This document shows, piece after piece, positions 8,422 to 17,152 of a stretch of 64,000 nucleotides of DNA. The notes under the pieces were generated by a model. That model ran no database searches, was not told where the DNA came from, and saw only the letters and a program-made list of their open reading frames with translations. Source of the DNA: Thalassospira sp. TSL5-1 (GTDB lineage Bacteria > Pseudomonadota > Alphaproteobacteria > Rhodospirillales > Thalassospiraceae); NCBI RefSeq assembly GCF_001907695.1, contig NZ_KV880638.1, positions 620,882 through 684,881 on the forward strand. Reading direction: 5' to 3'. Position numbers and translations under genes: made by a program. Numbering within the stretch: the first letter of the stretch is position 1; every line of letters begins with the position of its first letter.

Positions 8422-9339
8422 TTGGGTGGGTTCGTGCAACTCGGCAAGATTGAAAATTCTGCGCGCAATGACGCTGCCATGCTGGCATCCCTGCGCCCAA
8501 TCGTGACCGATGGCCGGGCCGAGGTGGCCTTCAAGGCCGCACCCGTTTCCCATATGCCTTCCAGCCTGGATCATCTTTATTACCGCGATCCAATGAAAAT
8601 GCTGTTTCCGCGCCCGCAGCCCGGCGATATCAGCCAGGCGGTGCTGGCCACAACATCGGGTGGCATGGTCGGCGGCGACCAGCTTTCATTTGCCGGGCGC
8701 ACGGGGGAAAATGCCCGCCTTCTCATTACCGCCCAGGCTGCCGAGAAGGTTTACCGGTCGTTGGGGCCGGATGGCAAAATGCAGGTGGCGCTAACCGCCG
8801 ATAACCATTCCTGGCTGGAATGGCTGCCACAGGAAACCATCCTGTTTGACGGGGCGCGTCTGCGTCGCACCACGTCGGTTTCGGTTTCGGGTTCTGGCCG
8901 GGTTCTGGCCGGGGAAATGATGGTGTTTGGCCGCCTCGCCCGGGGTGAGGTTTTTACCCGCGGGCTGGCACGCGATGCCTGGGATGTGTCGCTGGATGGT
9001 CGCCCGGTCTGGCGCGATGCGCTGCATCTTGAAGGTGATATTTTACCGGTGCTGGATCATCCAGCCTGTTTTAATGGGGCGCGGGCCAGTGCGACGGCGG
9101 TTTTTGTCGGTCGGGGGGCCGAAGAAACGCTGGGCACGGCCCGTGAGTGCCTGGAGGGCGCTGTGCAACAGGGGGATGGCGTTTTGGCCGCCGCTACCGC
9201 AATGACAAATATTGTGATTGTGCGGTGGCTGGCGGTCGAACCCATGCGGTTGCGCAGCGCCTATGGCATCTGGTGGGCGGCCTTTCGCAACCGGGTGAAT
9301 AACCTGCCCGCCCGCCTGCCGCGCATGTGGGAGATTTAA
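8422..9339 (+). CDS. ureD: Urease accessory protein UreD
   Basis: UreD (UreH) scaffold for urease activation; with UreF and UreG it forms the complex that inserts nickel into apo-urease. Recognisable blocks are RAEVAFKAAPVSHMPSSLDHLYYRDPMK, TTSGGMVGGDQL, AQAAEKVYRS and WLEWLPQETILFDGA. The ending WWAAFRNRVNNLPARLPRMWEI fits the family. The start is uncertain: the longest frame begins with TTG at 8422, with GTG 8434 and ATG 8479 as alternatives, and none has a clear ribosome-binding site. It is the first gene of ureDABCEFG and stands close behind the urea transporter genes. Confidence 0.92.
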   Translation: MGGFVQLGKIENSARNDAAMLASLRPIVTDGRAEVAFKAAPVSHMPSSLDHLYYRDPMKMLFPRPQPGDISQAVLATTSGGMVGGDQLSFAGRTGENARLLITAQAAEKVYRSLGPDGKMQVALTADNHSWLEWLPQETILFDGARLRRTTSVSVSGSGRVLAGEMMVFGRLARGEVFTRGLARDAWDVSLDGRPVWRDALHLEGDILPVLDHPACFNGARASATAVFVGRGAEETLGTARECLEGAVQQGDGVLAAATAMTNIVIVRWLAVEPMRLRSAYGIWWAAFRNRVNNLPARLPRMWEI

Positions 9340-9377
9340 GCAATGCGTAAAGCATTAAATGCAAAAGGGATGATGTC

Positions 9378-9680
9378 ATGAACCTGACGCCGCGTGAAAA
9401 GGACAAATTGCTGATCGCGATGGCCGCGATGGTGGCGCGCCGCAGGCTGGAGCGCGGGGTGAAGCTGAATTATCCCGAGGCCATTGCCCTGATTACCGAT
9501 TATGTCGTCGAAGGCGCGCGTGACGGGGTTTCTGTTGCCGATCTAATGCGCGACGGGGCAACGGTGATCACCCGTGATCAGGTGATGGAGGGCATTGCCG
9601 AAATGATCCCGGAAATTCAGGTTGAAGCCACTTTTCCCGACGGGGTCAAGCTGGTGACTGTTCACGAACCCATTCGCTAA
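9378..9680 (+). CDS. ureA: Urease gamma subunit
   Basis: A 100-residue protein matching the whole length of the urease gamma subunit: [27 protein letters not shown], then [21 protein letters not shown] and the ending VTVHEPIR. It is a structural subunit of the cytoplasmic (UreABC)3 trimer and carries no catalytic residue. ureB follows 16 bp downstream, and the two remain separate genes as in most proteobacteria rather than fused as in Helicobacter. Confidence 0.98.
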   Translation: MNLTPREKDKLLIAMAAMVARRRLERGVKLNYPEAIALITDYVVEGARDGVSVADLMRDGATVITRDQVMEGIAEMIPEIQVEATFPDGVKLVTVHEPIR

Positions 9681-9696
9681 CAGGAAGGGCAAGATC

Positions 9697-10008
9697 ATGA
9701 TCCCTGGTGAAATTATCACGGCTTCTGGCACCCTGACCCTGAATGACGGGCGTGAAACCTTGACATTGACCGTCTCAAACACCGGCGATCGCCCGGTGCA
9801 GGTGGGCTCGCATTATCATTTTTACGAAACCAATCCCGGCCTTGATTTTGACCGCGAGGCCGCCCGCGGCTTTCGCCTTGATGTGCCCGCAGGCAGTGCG
9901 GTGCGGTTTGAACCGGGCCAAACCCGCGAGGTGCAACTGGTGCGCTATGCCGGCAAGGGCGTGGTTTACGGGTTTAATGGCAAAATCAATGGCGCGTTGG
10001 GGGGCTGA
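9697..10008 (+). CDS. ureB: Urease beta subunit
   Basis: A 103-residue urease beta subunit. It starts [20 protein letters not shown] and includes the conserved [19 protein letters not shown] and the ending [17 protein letters not shown]. It is a small beta-rich subunit packed against UreC. It lies 2 bp before ureC, so expression of the three structural subunits is tightly linked. Confidence 0.98.
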   Translation: MIPGEIITASGTLTLNDGRETLTLTVSNTGDRPVQVGSHYHFYETNPGLDFDREAARGFRLDVPAGSAVRFEPGQTREVQLVRYAGKGVVYGFNGKINGALGG

Positions 10009-10010
10009 AA

Positions 10011-11720
10011 ATGGCTTATGAAATTGATCGTCCGTCCTATGCCGCCATGTTTGGCCCGACCGTGGGCGACAAGGTGCGCCTGGCCGATACCGACCTGATC
10101 ATCGAGGTGGAAAAGGATTTCACCACCTATGGCGAGGAAGTGAAATTTGGCGGCGGCAAGGTTATCCGCGATGGCATGGGACAATCCCAGGCATCGCGTG
10201 CCGAGGGCGCGGTTGATACGGTTATTACCAATGCCCTGATCCTGGATTATTGGGGCATTGTGAAGGCCGATATTGGCCTGCGCGATGGCCGCATTGCCGC
10301 CATTGGCAAGGCCGGGAACCCGGATATTCAGCCCGATGTGGATATTATTATTGGTCCGGGGACCGAGGTGATTGCCGGGGAAGGCAATATCGTTACCGCA
10401 GGCGGCATTGATGCGCATATTCACTGGATCTGCCCGCAGCAGGCCGACGAGGCGCTTTATTCCGGTGTCACCACCATGCTGGGCGGTGGTACCGGCCCGG
10501 CGGCGGGCACCAATGCCACCACCTGCACCCCCGGCCCCTGGCATATTGCCCGGATGTTGCAGGCGGCTGATGGCCTGCCGGTGAATGTCGGTTATTTTGG
10601 CAAGGGCAATGCCACGCTGCCCGCTTCGCTGATCGAACAGGTCAAGGCCGGTGCCTGTGGCCTGAAACTGCATGAGGATTGGGGCACAACCCCCGCCACG
10701 ATTGATAGCTGCCTGTCGGTTGCCGATGACCTTGACGTGCAGGTGATGATCCATACCGATACGCTTAATGAAAGTGGCTTTGTCGAACATAGCCGGGCGG
10801 CGTTCAAGGGCCGCACCATCCATACCTTCCATACCGAAGGGGCCGGTGGCGGCCATGCGCCCGACATCATCAAGCTGTGCGGCGAAGCCAATGTGCTGCC
10901 CAGCTCCACCAACCCGACCCGGCCCTTTACGGTCAATACCATCGACGAGCATTTGGATATGCTGATGGTGTGTCACCATCTCGATCCGAAAATTCCCGAA
11001 GATGTGGCCTTTGCCGAAAGCCGTATTCGCCGCGAAACCATTGCCGCCGAAGACATTTTGCACGACCTTGGCGCGTTCTCGATCATTTCATCGGACAGCC
11101 AGGCGATGGGCCGCGTGGGCGAGGTGATTTGCCGTACCTGGCAAACGGCCGATAAAATGAAAAAACAGCGCGGCAGCCTGCCCGAAGACGGGCCGGGCAA
11201 TGATAATTTCCGCGCCAAACGCTATGTCGCCAAATACACCATTAATCCGGCAATTGCGCAGGGCATTTCGCGCCATGTTGGCTCGATCGAGGTGGGTAAA
11301 ATCGCCGATCTGGTGGTGTGGAAGCCGATGTTCTTTGGCGTCAAACCCGACATGATTTTAAAGGGCGGCATGATTATGGGGGCCGCCATGGGCGACCCCA
11401 ATGCGTCAATCCCGACACCGCAGCCGGTGCATTATCGCCCGATGTTTGGCGCCTATGGCCGGGCATTAACGCAATCGTGCTTTACTTTTGCCTCCCAGGC
11501 CGGGATTGATGCGGGTATTGCCGCCGAATTTGGCCTGCAACGGCAATTGCTGGCGGTTTCCAACACCCGCAATATTGGCAAAAAGGACATGAAGCTCAAT
11601 GATGCCCTGCCAAAAATTGATGTGGACCCGGAAACCTATCAGGTCCATGCCGATGGCGTGCATCTCACCTGCCAACCGGCCACCGAAGTGCCGATGGCAC
11701 AGCGTTATTTCCTGTTTTAA
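10011..11720 (+). CDS. ureC: Urease alpha (catalytic) subunit
   Basis: A 569-residue catalytic subunit that hydrolyses urea to ammonia and carbamate at a dinickel centre. Visible ligands are His136 and His138 (in DAHIHW), the Lys at about 219 in GLKLHEDWG that becomes carbamylated, and the flap motif MVCHHLD with His322/323. [12 protein letters not shown] and [16 protein letters not shown] carry the other nickel-binding histidines. Length and all active-site blocks are normal, so the enzyme should be functional. Ammonia released here would enter glutamine synthesis. Confidence 0.99.
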   Translation: MAYEIDRPSYAAMFGPTVGDKVRLADTDLIIEVEKDFTTYGEEVKFGGGKVIRDGMGQSQASRAEGAVDTVITNALILDYWGIVKADIGLRDGRIAAIGKAGNPDIQPDVDIIIGPGTEVIAGEGNIVTAGGIDAHIHWICPQQADEALYSGVTTMLGGGTGPAAGTNATTCTPGPWHIARMLQAADGLPVNVGYFGKGNATLPASLIEQVKAGACGLKLHEDWGTTPATIDSCLSVADDLDVQVMIHTDTLNESGFVEHSRAAFKGRTIHTFHTEGAGGGHAPDIIKLCGEANVLPSSTNPTRPFTVNTIDEHLDMLMVCHHLDPKIPEDVAFAESRIRRETIAAEDILHDLGAFSIISSDSQAMGRVGEVICRTWQTADKMKKQRGSLPEDGPGNDNFRAKRYVAKYTINPAIAQGISRHVGSIEVGKIADLVVWKPMFFGVKPDMILKGGMIMGAAMGDPNASIPTPQPVHYRPMFGAYGRALTQSCFTFASQAGIDAGIAAEFGLQRQLLAVSNTRNIGKKDMKLNDALPKIDVDPETYQVHADGVHLTCQPATEVPMAQRYFLF

Positions 11721-11732
11721 GGATCGGTTTTC

Positions 11733-12341
11733 ATGCGGCGCGCGATTGAACATATCCCCGTTGGGCAAACATCTGCCGCCGAACTGCGCGGGACGGTGAC
11801 GCTGGCCTTTGCCGACCGCCACCGTCGCCGTTTCCGGCTGATGGATGATGCTGGCGACCCTTTTCTGCTCGATCTGCCACACGCGGTGCGCTTGGGCGAT
11901 GGCGATTTTTTGCGTTTGGCGGAGGGCGGGGTGATTGTGGTGCGCGCCGCCGCCGAACCGGTGATGACCATTACCTGTGCCGGGCCGGTGGCAACGGCCC
12001 GCATGGCCTGGCATATTGGCAACCGGCATACGCCGATGCAGGTTTTAAAGGATGGCCGTTTGCGCATTGTCCATGACCATGTTTTGCGCGAAATGATTAT
12101 TGGCTTGGGCGGTGTGGTGGATGCCGAAATCGCGCCCTTTGACCCGGAACGCGGGGCCTATCACGGCCTGGGCGGCAATGCGCACGAGCACGGCCATCAT
12201 CATGGCCATGACCACGATTTTTTCGCCCATGCTGACGATGATGATCGTCCGCACGATCATTCCCACGCACACGCAAACGCCTCTTCCCATTCTCATGCCC
12301 ATCCGCAGGATACTGCAAGCGGGGGCAAGCATGAGCATTAA
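11733..12341 (+). CDS. ureE: Urease accessory protein UreE (nickel chaperone)
   Basis: A 202-residue nickel-binding chaperone that delivers metal to the UreDFG complex. The N-terminal peptide-binding domain ends around residue 75, followed by the metal-binding core containing AWHIGNRHTPMQV with the conserved dimer-interface His. The last 50 residues are strongly His/Asp-rich (HEHGHHHGHDHD and later HSHAHANASSHSHAHP), making it a long nickel-storage tail. The 3' end overlaps ureF by 11 bp. The tail is longer than in many homologues, suggesting nickel buffering. Confidence 0.95.
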   Translation: MRRAIEHIPVGQTSAAELRGTVTLAFADRHRRRFRLMDDAGDPFLLDLPHAVRLGDGDFLRLAEGGVIVVRAAAEPVMTITCAGPVATARMAWHIGNRHTPMQVLKDGRLRIVHDHVLREMIIGLGGVVDAEIAPFDPERGAYHGLGGNAHEHGHHHGHDHDFFAHADDDDRPHDHSHAHANASSHSHAHPQDTASGGKHEH

Positions 12342-13053
12342 GGAAGTCGCTCCGGCAGGGCAGCTTGACCCGGCCGGGTTGATGCGCCTGATGACATGGC
12401 TGGGGCCGTCTTTTCCGGTCGGGGCTTATACCTATTCGCATGGTGTTGAATATGCGATCGAGGATGGCCGGGTTCACACCCGCGACAGCGTGATTGCCTG
12501 GATCGAAGGGGTGCTGGCCTTTGGCGCCGGGCGGATCGACGGGGTGCTGTTTTGCCAGGCTTACGAAGCGGCAAAACAGGGTGACCTGGATGCGCTGGTC
12601 GAGATTGGCATCGATGCCGATTGCCGCAGGGGCACGGCCGAAATGGCGCTGGAGGCAACGGCGCAGGGGCGGGCCTTTGTTTCCACCGTTAGCCAGGTGT
12701 GGGATGATCCGTTGCTCGACGGCTGGGCAGCGTCCTTGCGCGGGGTGGACCGTTTGCCGTCCTATCCGGTGGCGGTTGGCATTGCGGCGGCGGGCATTGG
12801 CGTTGATTTGCGCAGTGCGCTCACCGCGTTTTTCCACGCGATGGCGGCCAATCTGGTTTCAAGTGCGGTGCGTCTGGTGCCGTTGGGGCAGACAGATGGC
12901 ATCCGGGCGGTGGCCGCCCTTGAAAAGGCGGTCGAAATGGCGGTTGAGCGTGCTATTGCGACCGAGCCGGAAGATATCGGGGCCTGTGCGCCTTTGGTGG
13001 ATTGGACCTCGATGAAACACGAAACCCAATATACAAGGTTGTTCCGATCATGA
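12331..13053 (+). CDS. ureF: Urease accessory protein UreF
   Basis: A 240-residue helical accessory protein that acts as the fidelity partner of the UreG GTPase. Recognisable blocks are [29 protein letters not shown] and the C-terminal [13 protein letters not shown]. The reading frame is open much further upstream, but that extension is out-of-frame ureE sequence; the ATG at 12331 puts the start where family members begin. The end overlaps the ureG start by four bases (ATGA). Confidence 0.95.
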   Translation: MSIKEVAPAGQLDPAGLMRLMTWLGPSFPVGAYTYSHGVEYAIEDGRVHTRDSVIAWIEGVLAFGAGRIDGVLFCQAYEAAKQGDLDALVEIGIDADCRRGTAEMALEATAQGRAFVSTVSQVWDDPLLDGWAASLRGVDRLPSYPVAVGIAAAGIGVDLRSALTAFFHAMAANLVSSAVRLVPLGQTDGIRAVAALEKAVEMAVERAIATEPEDIGACAPLVDWTSMKHETQYTRLFRS

Positions 13054-13667
13054 CGTCACCGCTTCGTATTGGCATTGGCGGGCCGGTTGGCTCAGGCAAA
13101 ACGGCATTGCTGGAACGTTTGTGCAAGGCGATGCGCGATGAATTTAACATCGCCGCAATTACCAACGACATTTACACCCGCGAAGATGCTGAATTCATGA
13201 CACGCTCGGGCGCGCTGGACTCCGATCGCATTGCCGGGGTGGAAACCGGCGGCTGCCCGCATACCGCCATTCGCGAGGATGCCTCGATCAATCTTGCGGC
13301 GGTCGAGGATATGTCGGCCAAACATCCGGGGCTCGAGGCGATTTTTATTGAATCGGGCGGGGATAATCTCTCGGCCACCTTTTCGCCGGAGCTCGCAGAC
13401 ATCACGATTTACGTGATTGACGTATCGGCAGGCGATAAAATTCCGCGCAAGGGCGGGCCGGGCATTACCCGATCAGACCTTTTGATTATCAATAAAACCG
13501 ATCTCGCCCCGTTGGTGGGGGCCGATCTGGCGGTTATGGACCGGGATGCACGCAAAATGCGTGGCGACCGGCCATTCGTTTTCACCAATCTCAAGGCGAT
13601 GGAAGGTCTTGAGGATGTGAAGAATTTTATCATCGAATCAGGGGGGCTCCGTCAATCTGCTGCGTGA
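13050..13667 (+). CDS. ureG: Urease accessory GTPase UreG
   Basis: A 205-residue SIMIBI-class GTPase that powers nickel insertion into urease. It contains the P-loop [10 protein letters not shown], the nickel site [15 protein letters not shown] (the CPH motif), [13 protein letters not shown], and the G4-type NKTD. The start at 13050 is chosen from homologue alignment; the frame extends 16 codons upstream inside ureF. It is the last gene of the urease operon, with a strong terminator 40 bp later. Confidence 0.97.
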   Translation: MTSPLRIGIGGPVGSGKTALLERLCKAMRDEFNIAAITNDIYTREDAEFMTRSGALDSDRIAGVETGGCPHTAIREDASINLAAVEDMSAKHPGLEAIFIESGGDNLSATFSPELADITIYVIDVSAGDKIPRKGGPGITRSDLLIINKTDLAPLVGADLAVMDRDARKMRGDRPFVFTNLKAMEGLEDVKNFIIESGGLRQSAA

Positions 13668-13707
13668 CATAGAACAAGCAGAAAATCGCAGATGATGGGA
13701 GTTCAGC

Positions 13708-13741
13708 AAACACCCGACCCGAAACGGTCGGGTGTTTGTTT
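13708..13741 (+). terminator. Intrinsic terminator of the urease operon
   Basis: A 12-bp perfect stem, AAACACCCGACC at 13708-13719 and its complement at 13726-13737, has a 6-nt loop and is followed by GTTTATTTG. It lies 40 bp after ureG. The rest of the stretch to 14000 contains no gene I can support. Confidence 0.85.
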
Positions 13742-13999
13742 ATTTGTGCGCCGGACGTGAGTCGGGCCATTTTTCCTGCCATCGGGCGGATTTCCGCCCG
13801 GGTGGGCGAAAATCCGCCCGTTTTGCGGCGGTGCCATTTCCGGCAAGAATGGAAATACTTTTTTGTTTTCAAATCATTGCCGGGTTTTTATAAAAATCGC
13901 CAATTCTGCAATTTTCCGCCAGACGCTGCTCAACCCCTGGCAGTAGCCTTAAACGGTCCGGTTCATCCGCCGGTTGTTTGGACCTGTCAGGAGAAGGAT

Positions 14000-14541
14000 G
14001 TGTTAGGCCCCACAGAAATTGTTGAATTGCGCGGCAATGGCGCGATCCTGCTGATTGGTCGCCGCCTCAGCTTCGGCCAGCTAAACCGCTTTGACGCCAA
14101 AACCTGCGGTAGCATTGAAGACCCGCAAACTATTGCGGATCGGGTCCGCAGCTATAGCGCCTATCCAGGTCATTGCGCGGCACCATGGTGCCGCGCAATG
14201 ACCTGGATATGGCACGTGATGTTGGCCGCATTGTCGCCCAAGGCACCTGGTTGGTGCTTGAAATTGCGGATGAGCGCCGGGCTAGCGCAACCGCTCCCGA
14301 AAAAATCAAACACCGTTTGACGCCCGTCCTCTCGACATTGAAGGGGCGCAATGTAGCAACAATGTCGATGGAAGAAAAGTTTGAGCTGACATTTACGAAG
14401 GTTCCCAAATAGACGGGAATAAACCCATATAAGCCGGATCGAACTTGGCCAAAGCGCTTTGAAGGCGCTCTGGATAAAATGGGTATTAAAAGAGATCCAA
14501 CAAAAGAAGAGTTGGAATGGTTTGATAGCATTGATTGGTGA
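14000..14541 (+). pseudogene. Broken toxin-like gene (polymorphic toxin C-terminus?)
   Basis: A GTG at 14000 has a good ribosome-binding site (GGAG at 13990-13993) and opens LGPTEIVELRGNGAILLIGRR onward to about 14165. The sensible frame then changes inside a 48-bp palindrome and continues as VPRNDLDMARDVGRIVAQGTWLV. A TAG at 14410 interrupts it, and reading through gives TGINPYKPDRTWPKRFEGAL and the ending EELEWFDSIDW before TGA at 14539. This charged C-terminus directly precedes and overlaps the start region of a small immunity-like gene, as in toxin/immunity modules. Frameshift plus nonsense codon argue for decay. Function is inferred from context only; I do not recognise the toxin fold. 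Confidence 0.45.
14162..14209. repeat. Perfect 48-bp palindrome
   Basis: The bases from TATCCAGGTCATTG at 14162 to their exact reverse complement ending at 14209 form an uninterrupted palindrome centred between 14185 and 14186, with no loop. The right arm is in-frame coding sequence (VPRNDLD), and the left arm is its inverted copy. It coincides with the frame break of the surrounding pseudogene. An inverted duplication by template switching would explain both. Confidence 0.9.
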
Positions 14542-14546
14542 TTGCG

Positions 14547-14792
14547 ATGATAGATTCTAAGACTGGCGAGAGAATTGTCGTTTTCTTTGACGAATTGTCA
14601 GGGCCTTATATCCGAGTTTCAGTGTGGAATGACGCTGATGCTTTGGAGGATCTTCTTTCCGACAAGTATGACGTTTTATATGAAATGAAATCACCGCAAG
14701 ATTTAAGAGAAGATGGTGGAAAAGAATATTACTTTGGAAGCGTAGCGGACCCGGAAAAGCTACAAAAGATTCTTGATGAAATAGAGGTTTGA
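14547..14792 (+). CDS. Small immunity-like protein
   Basis: About 81 residues from the ATG at 14547 (the frame opens at TTG 14535 with GTG 14538 as an alternative). It is acidic, with FFDELSGPYIRVSVWNDADALEDLL and the ending DPEKLQKILDEIEV. It starts within a few bases of the end of the broken toxin-like gene, the usual order toxin then immunity. The region is richer in A+T than the urease genes. I do not recognise a named family; a polymorphic-toxin immunity role is inferred from size, charge and position. Confidence 0.55.
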   Translation: MIDSKTGERIVVFFDELSGPYIRVSVWNDADALEDLLSDKYDVLYEMKSPQDLREDGGKEYYFGSVADPEKLQKILDEIEV

Positions 14793-14849
14793 TATCGTGA
14801 AGAGATCATAAGGATCGGTAAATTGAAAGAAAGGAGATTTTACAATAAT

Positions 14850-14911
14850 ATTTTACGTAATTGGAATTGAGAAAAGGCTCTGCGCGAGTGATTGTTGATG
14901 ATGATAAATAG
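14850..14911 (+). pseudogene. Decayed copy of the downstream immunity gene 3' end
   Basis: In one frame this stretch reads LRKGSARVIVDDDK followed by a TAG. It resembles LGKGWARVIVDNDE near the C-terminus of the gene at 15552-15986, and an NWN matching that gene's QNWNLI lies just upstream in a shifted frame. The similarity was seen by eye only. The rest of 14793-15055 shows no gene. Confidence 0.35.
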
Positions 14912-15055
14912 CTTTACCCAGCTGTTGGTTGATCCGCGATCTGATATTATAATTTTTTTATCCGGTAACGCGCTTCAGTTGCGATTTTGGTGGAGAGTGT
15001 CGGAGTGAACTAGAAAATAGAAATTCGCATTGGCCTTAGTTAAGGTAAAATAAAT

Positions 15056-15307
15056 ATGTCAAATGTGAAAAATGTCACCTTTTGGGAAGAATATAATTAT
15101 TTTCTTAGAGTGGATGTGTGCGCGATTTCTGATCGAGCTGGTTTCAACAAGCTTGTTCAGTTCCTGAAGAATGAATATAACGTTGAAGTTTTGGAAGAAA
15201 TAGATGGGCCTGACGCACGGCGTTGGATACTTAGTTCTGAAGGGTGCGATTTTGAGCTGCAACATGACGATCCTTATGGGAATATGATCGTTGCCATCAG
15301 TAAGTAA
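15056..15307 (+). CDS. Small immunity-like protein
   Basis: An 83-residue acidic protein beginning MSNVKNVTFWEEYNYFLRVDV, with LVQFLKNEYNVEVLEEIDGPDA in the middle and LQHDDPYGNMIVAISK at the end. It has no signal peptide or membrane segment. The first half (aromatic, then LRVDV, then a helix and YNVEVLEE) recalls the layout of the protein at 14547-14792, so the two may be distant relatives. It lies in the same orientation in an array of small AT-rich genes with no intact toxin beside it. An orphan immunity role is inferred. Confidence 0.5.
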   Translation: MSNVKNVTFWEEYNYFLRVDVCAISDRAGFNKLVQFLKNEYNVEVLEEIDGPDARRWILSSEGCDFELQHDDPYGNMIVAISK

Positions 15308-15492
15308 GGAAAGCGAGGAGTTAGTCCGTAAAATTGGGCTGGATCTGGAGCGGAGATTGTCTGGGATTTAAGATAATTTTGGTGGATGCCCTAAAGGTTT
15401 ATTTTGAGATAACCTTTGAAATAAAATATTTCATTGATTCATCTTGAAAGGGTTTTCTACGAAATTATTTAAAGGTTTTGATGATGTGTTAG

Positions 15493-15552
15493 AAAGATGA
15501 GGCGCATAGCCTAGTCGTCAAGCCGGAAGAAATTCCAAAAGGATACAAGTGA
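15493..15552 (+). pseudogene. Residual toxin C-terminal tail
   Basis: After an in-frame TAG at 15490 the bases read KDEAHSLVVKPEEIPKGYK and stop at TGA 15550-15552, which overlaps the ATG (15552) of the next gene. A short tail of this kind directly coupled to an immunity-like gene looks like the last remnant of a displaced toxin domain. The upstream part (15308-15489) holds nothing I recognise. Confidence 0.35.
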
Positions 15553-15986
15553 TGGCAGTTAGTGATATGTCATATTTAGCATATAAAGAATTGAACTCCG
15601 ATGTGTCTTTCGATGAATTGGACTATATACATGCAACATTCTTAAATGAAAAATTAAGTTTTGATTTGGCTTTTTGTTTTTTGGATTTGATTTGCCCGTC
15701 TTTTAAGGAGGTGGATGGATATCTGTTTTTAAATTTAATTTTCTCTGATGAAAACTATCAAGAGCATGTTTCTGCAGGGCGTTCAGGTAAGGACATTCAG
15801 GTTTGGATGAATCTGGTTGGAATTTCAGATATTTTTGAAGGAATTGAAACCAGCGAAGCGGTTTCAATCGCTAGCAAAGTTGCGCAAAATTGGAATTTAA
15901 TAATATCAGACCGGAAAGACCTGGGAAAGGGGTGGGCGCGCGTTATCGTAGATAACGATGAAGCTGTCTATGTTACATTGGATTGA
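15552..15986 (+). CDS. Immunity-like protein
   Basis: About 144 residues from the ATG at 15552 (GTG 15549 also in frame). The protein is acidic and rich in Phe, Leu and Asp: MSYLAYKELNSDVSFDELDYIH, then FCFLDLICPSFKEVDGYLFL, and KGWARVIVDNDEAVYVTLD at the end. No family is recognised. The start overlaps the stop of a residual toxin-like tail, and a decayed relative of its 3' end lies about 1 kb upstream. Base composition is clearly more AT-rich than the flanking urease and biotin genes, consistent with acquisition by transfer. Confidence 0.55.
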   Translation: MAVSDMSYLAYKELNSDVSFDELDYIHATFLNEKLSFDLAFCFLDLICPSFKEVDGYLFLNLIFSDENYQEHVSAGRSGKDIQVWMNLVGISDIFEGIETSEAVSIASKVAQNWNLIISDRKDLGKGWARVIVDNDEAVYVTLD

Positions 15987-16039
15987 TTGTTATCTGAATT
16001 AAATTTTTTGGTATTGAGCGCCTTGGGTTGAATTTTAAC

Positions 16040-16372
16040 ATGTACCCTTTTGAAGCATTTTTTAATAGACTGAACCATAAAGAATTCATGGTGGCACTTG
16101 GCGATTTTTCAAAGGGTCTGGGGTATAATCCAGAGGATATGACGTGTTTTTTTCCGTCTGATATTGTCGAGGATGAAGACGGTACTGTTCAGGATTACAA
16201 GTATATCGAGTTCTGGGAATATTCCAGTAACGAAGAGGTTCGCCTTGGCTTTGCCGCGTTTATGGAGGTTTTGAACAAGGCGGCCGAGAGGGAAATGAAT
16301 GTGAATCCTGATGCTTGGGAAAATATACAGGATCTTGTTTCTAAAACAAAAAATTACCTTGATCGTTTGTAG
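16040..16372 (+). CDS. CdiI-like immunity protein (tentative)
   Basis: About 110 residues from the ATG at 16040; the frame opens at TTG 16028. It starts MYPFEAFFNRLNHKEFMVALGDFSKG and continues with DMTCFFPSDIVEDEDG and YIEFWEYSSNEEV. Small proteins with this layout (FSKG near the N-terminus, then an acidic F/Y-rich strand and a Lys-rich helix) are found as immunity proteins beside ribonuclease-type contact-dependent inhibition toxins. The family match is from memory and was not tested. It is the last gene of the AT-rich array before bioY. Confidence 0.5.
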   Translation: MYPFEAFFNRLNHKEFMVALGDFSKGLGYNPEDMTCFFPSDIVEDEDGTVQDYKYIEFWEYSSNEEVRLGFAAFMEVLNKAAEREMNVNPDAWENIQDLVSKTKNYLDRL

Positions 16373-16533
16373 ACATTGATGGGGAAACATATTGTGCTCT
16401 CAAATAAGGGGCCAATTCCCTGGTTTGGTGCCGTCGAGCGTAAAAATCGCGCAGCTTCATTTTCCTTGGAAAACCCGCGATTTGCCGCTATCCCTTGCTG
16501 CTGAGATTGATGACCCGAACGTGAGGGATCAGG

Positions 16534-17079
16534 ATGAAGACCAGGGACATTGTTTATATCGCGCTGTTTGCGGCGCTGATGGCTGTTTTGGGGCTGTTTC
16601 CGCCCTTCACCCTGCCCGTGACGGGTGTTCCTATTACTGCACAGTCGCTTGCGCCGATGCTGGCCGGGGCGATTTTGGGGGCGCGGCGTGGCGGGCTTTC
16701 TGTGGTGCTGTTTTTGGTTCTGGTCGCTCTGGGTTTGCCGCTGTTGGCCGGTGGGCGCGGTGGCTTTGGCGTGTTTCTGGGGCCGACGGGCGGTTTCATG
16801 CTGGGCTGGGCCGTGTCGGCCTTTGTCATTGGCTATCTGATCGAAAAATTTTGGGATCGCCTGAATGTGGTGAACACGGCGGCGATTATTGGCTTCGGCG
16901 GTATTGTCGTGCTTTACGCGCTGGGAAATGCCTGGGTTGCGGTGGCGGTTGATATTTCCTATTGGAAAGCCACGGTGGGGGCGGCACCGTTTCTGATTGG
17001 CGATGCCCTGAAGGTTTTTGTTGCCACGGGGGCGGCCCTTGCGGTGCGCCGGGCTTATCCGCTGGTTTCGCCCGCCTGA
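16534..17079 (+). CDS. bioY: Biotin transporter S component BioY
   Basis: A 181-residue membrane protein with six hydrophobic segments that binds biotin in the inner membrane. Family blocks are FPPFTLPVTGVPITAQSLAPMLAGAILG, then LPLLAGGRGGFGVFLGPTGGFMLGW, and PFLIGDALKVFVA near the end. It is followed by bioM and bioN, so it works as the substrate-specific part of an energy-coupling-factor transporter. A purine-rich ribosome-binding site precedes the ATG. No biotin-regulator operator was identified in 16373-16533. Confidence 0.95.
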   Translation: MKTRDIVYIALFAALMAVLGLFPPFTLPVTGVPITAQSLAPMLAGAILGARRGGLSVVLFLVLVALGLPLLAGGRGGFGVFLGPTGGFMLGWAVSAFVIGYLIEKFWDRLNVVNTAAIIGFGGIVVLYALGNAWVAVAVDISYWKATVGAAPFLIGDALKVFVATGAALAVRRAYPLVSPA

Positions 17080-17097
17080 TATGCGTGCTTTAATTGC

Positions 17098-17129
17098 GCC
17101 GCCTGTGGGATGACTACAGGCGGCTTTTT
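17098..17129 (+). terminator. Intrinsic terminator/attenuator between bioY and bioM
   Basis: GCCGCCTGT at 17098-17106 pairs with ACAGGCGGC at 17116-17124, with a 9-nt loop and a following run of five T. It stands inside the apparent bioYMN operon. Partial read-through would give more BioY than BioMN, which is reasonable because BioY can also act alone. Confidence 0.7.
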
Positions 17130-17152
17130 GCTGGGCGGAATATGAGAGGCCA

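Noticed and set aside
12100..12330. N-terminal extension of UreF
   Set aside because: It is the shifted frame of the His-rich ureE end, and UreF homologues begin at the later ATG.
13736..13999. Coding extension upstream of the toxin-like pseudogene
   Set aside because: The frame overlaps the urease terminator and has no start signals; the GTG at 14000 with its ribosome-binding site is better supported.
16392..16952. Plus-strand frame overlapping bioY
   Set aside because: It is an out-of-frame shadow of bioY with Cys/Trp/Arg-rich sequence.
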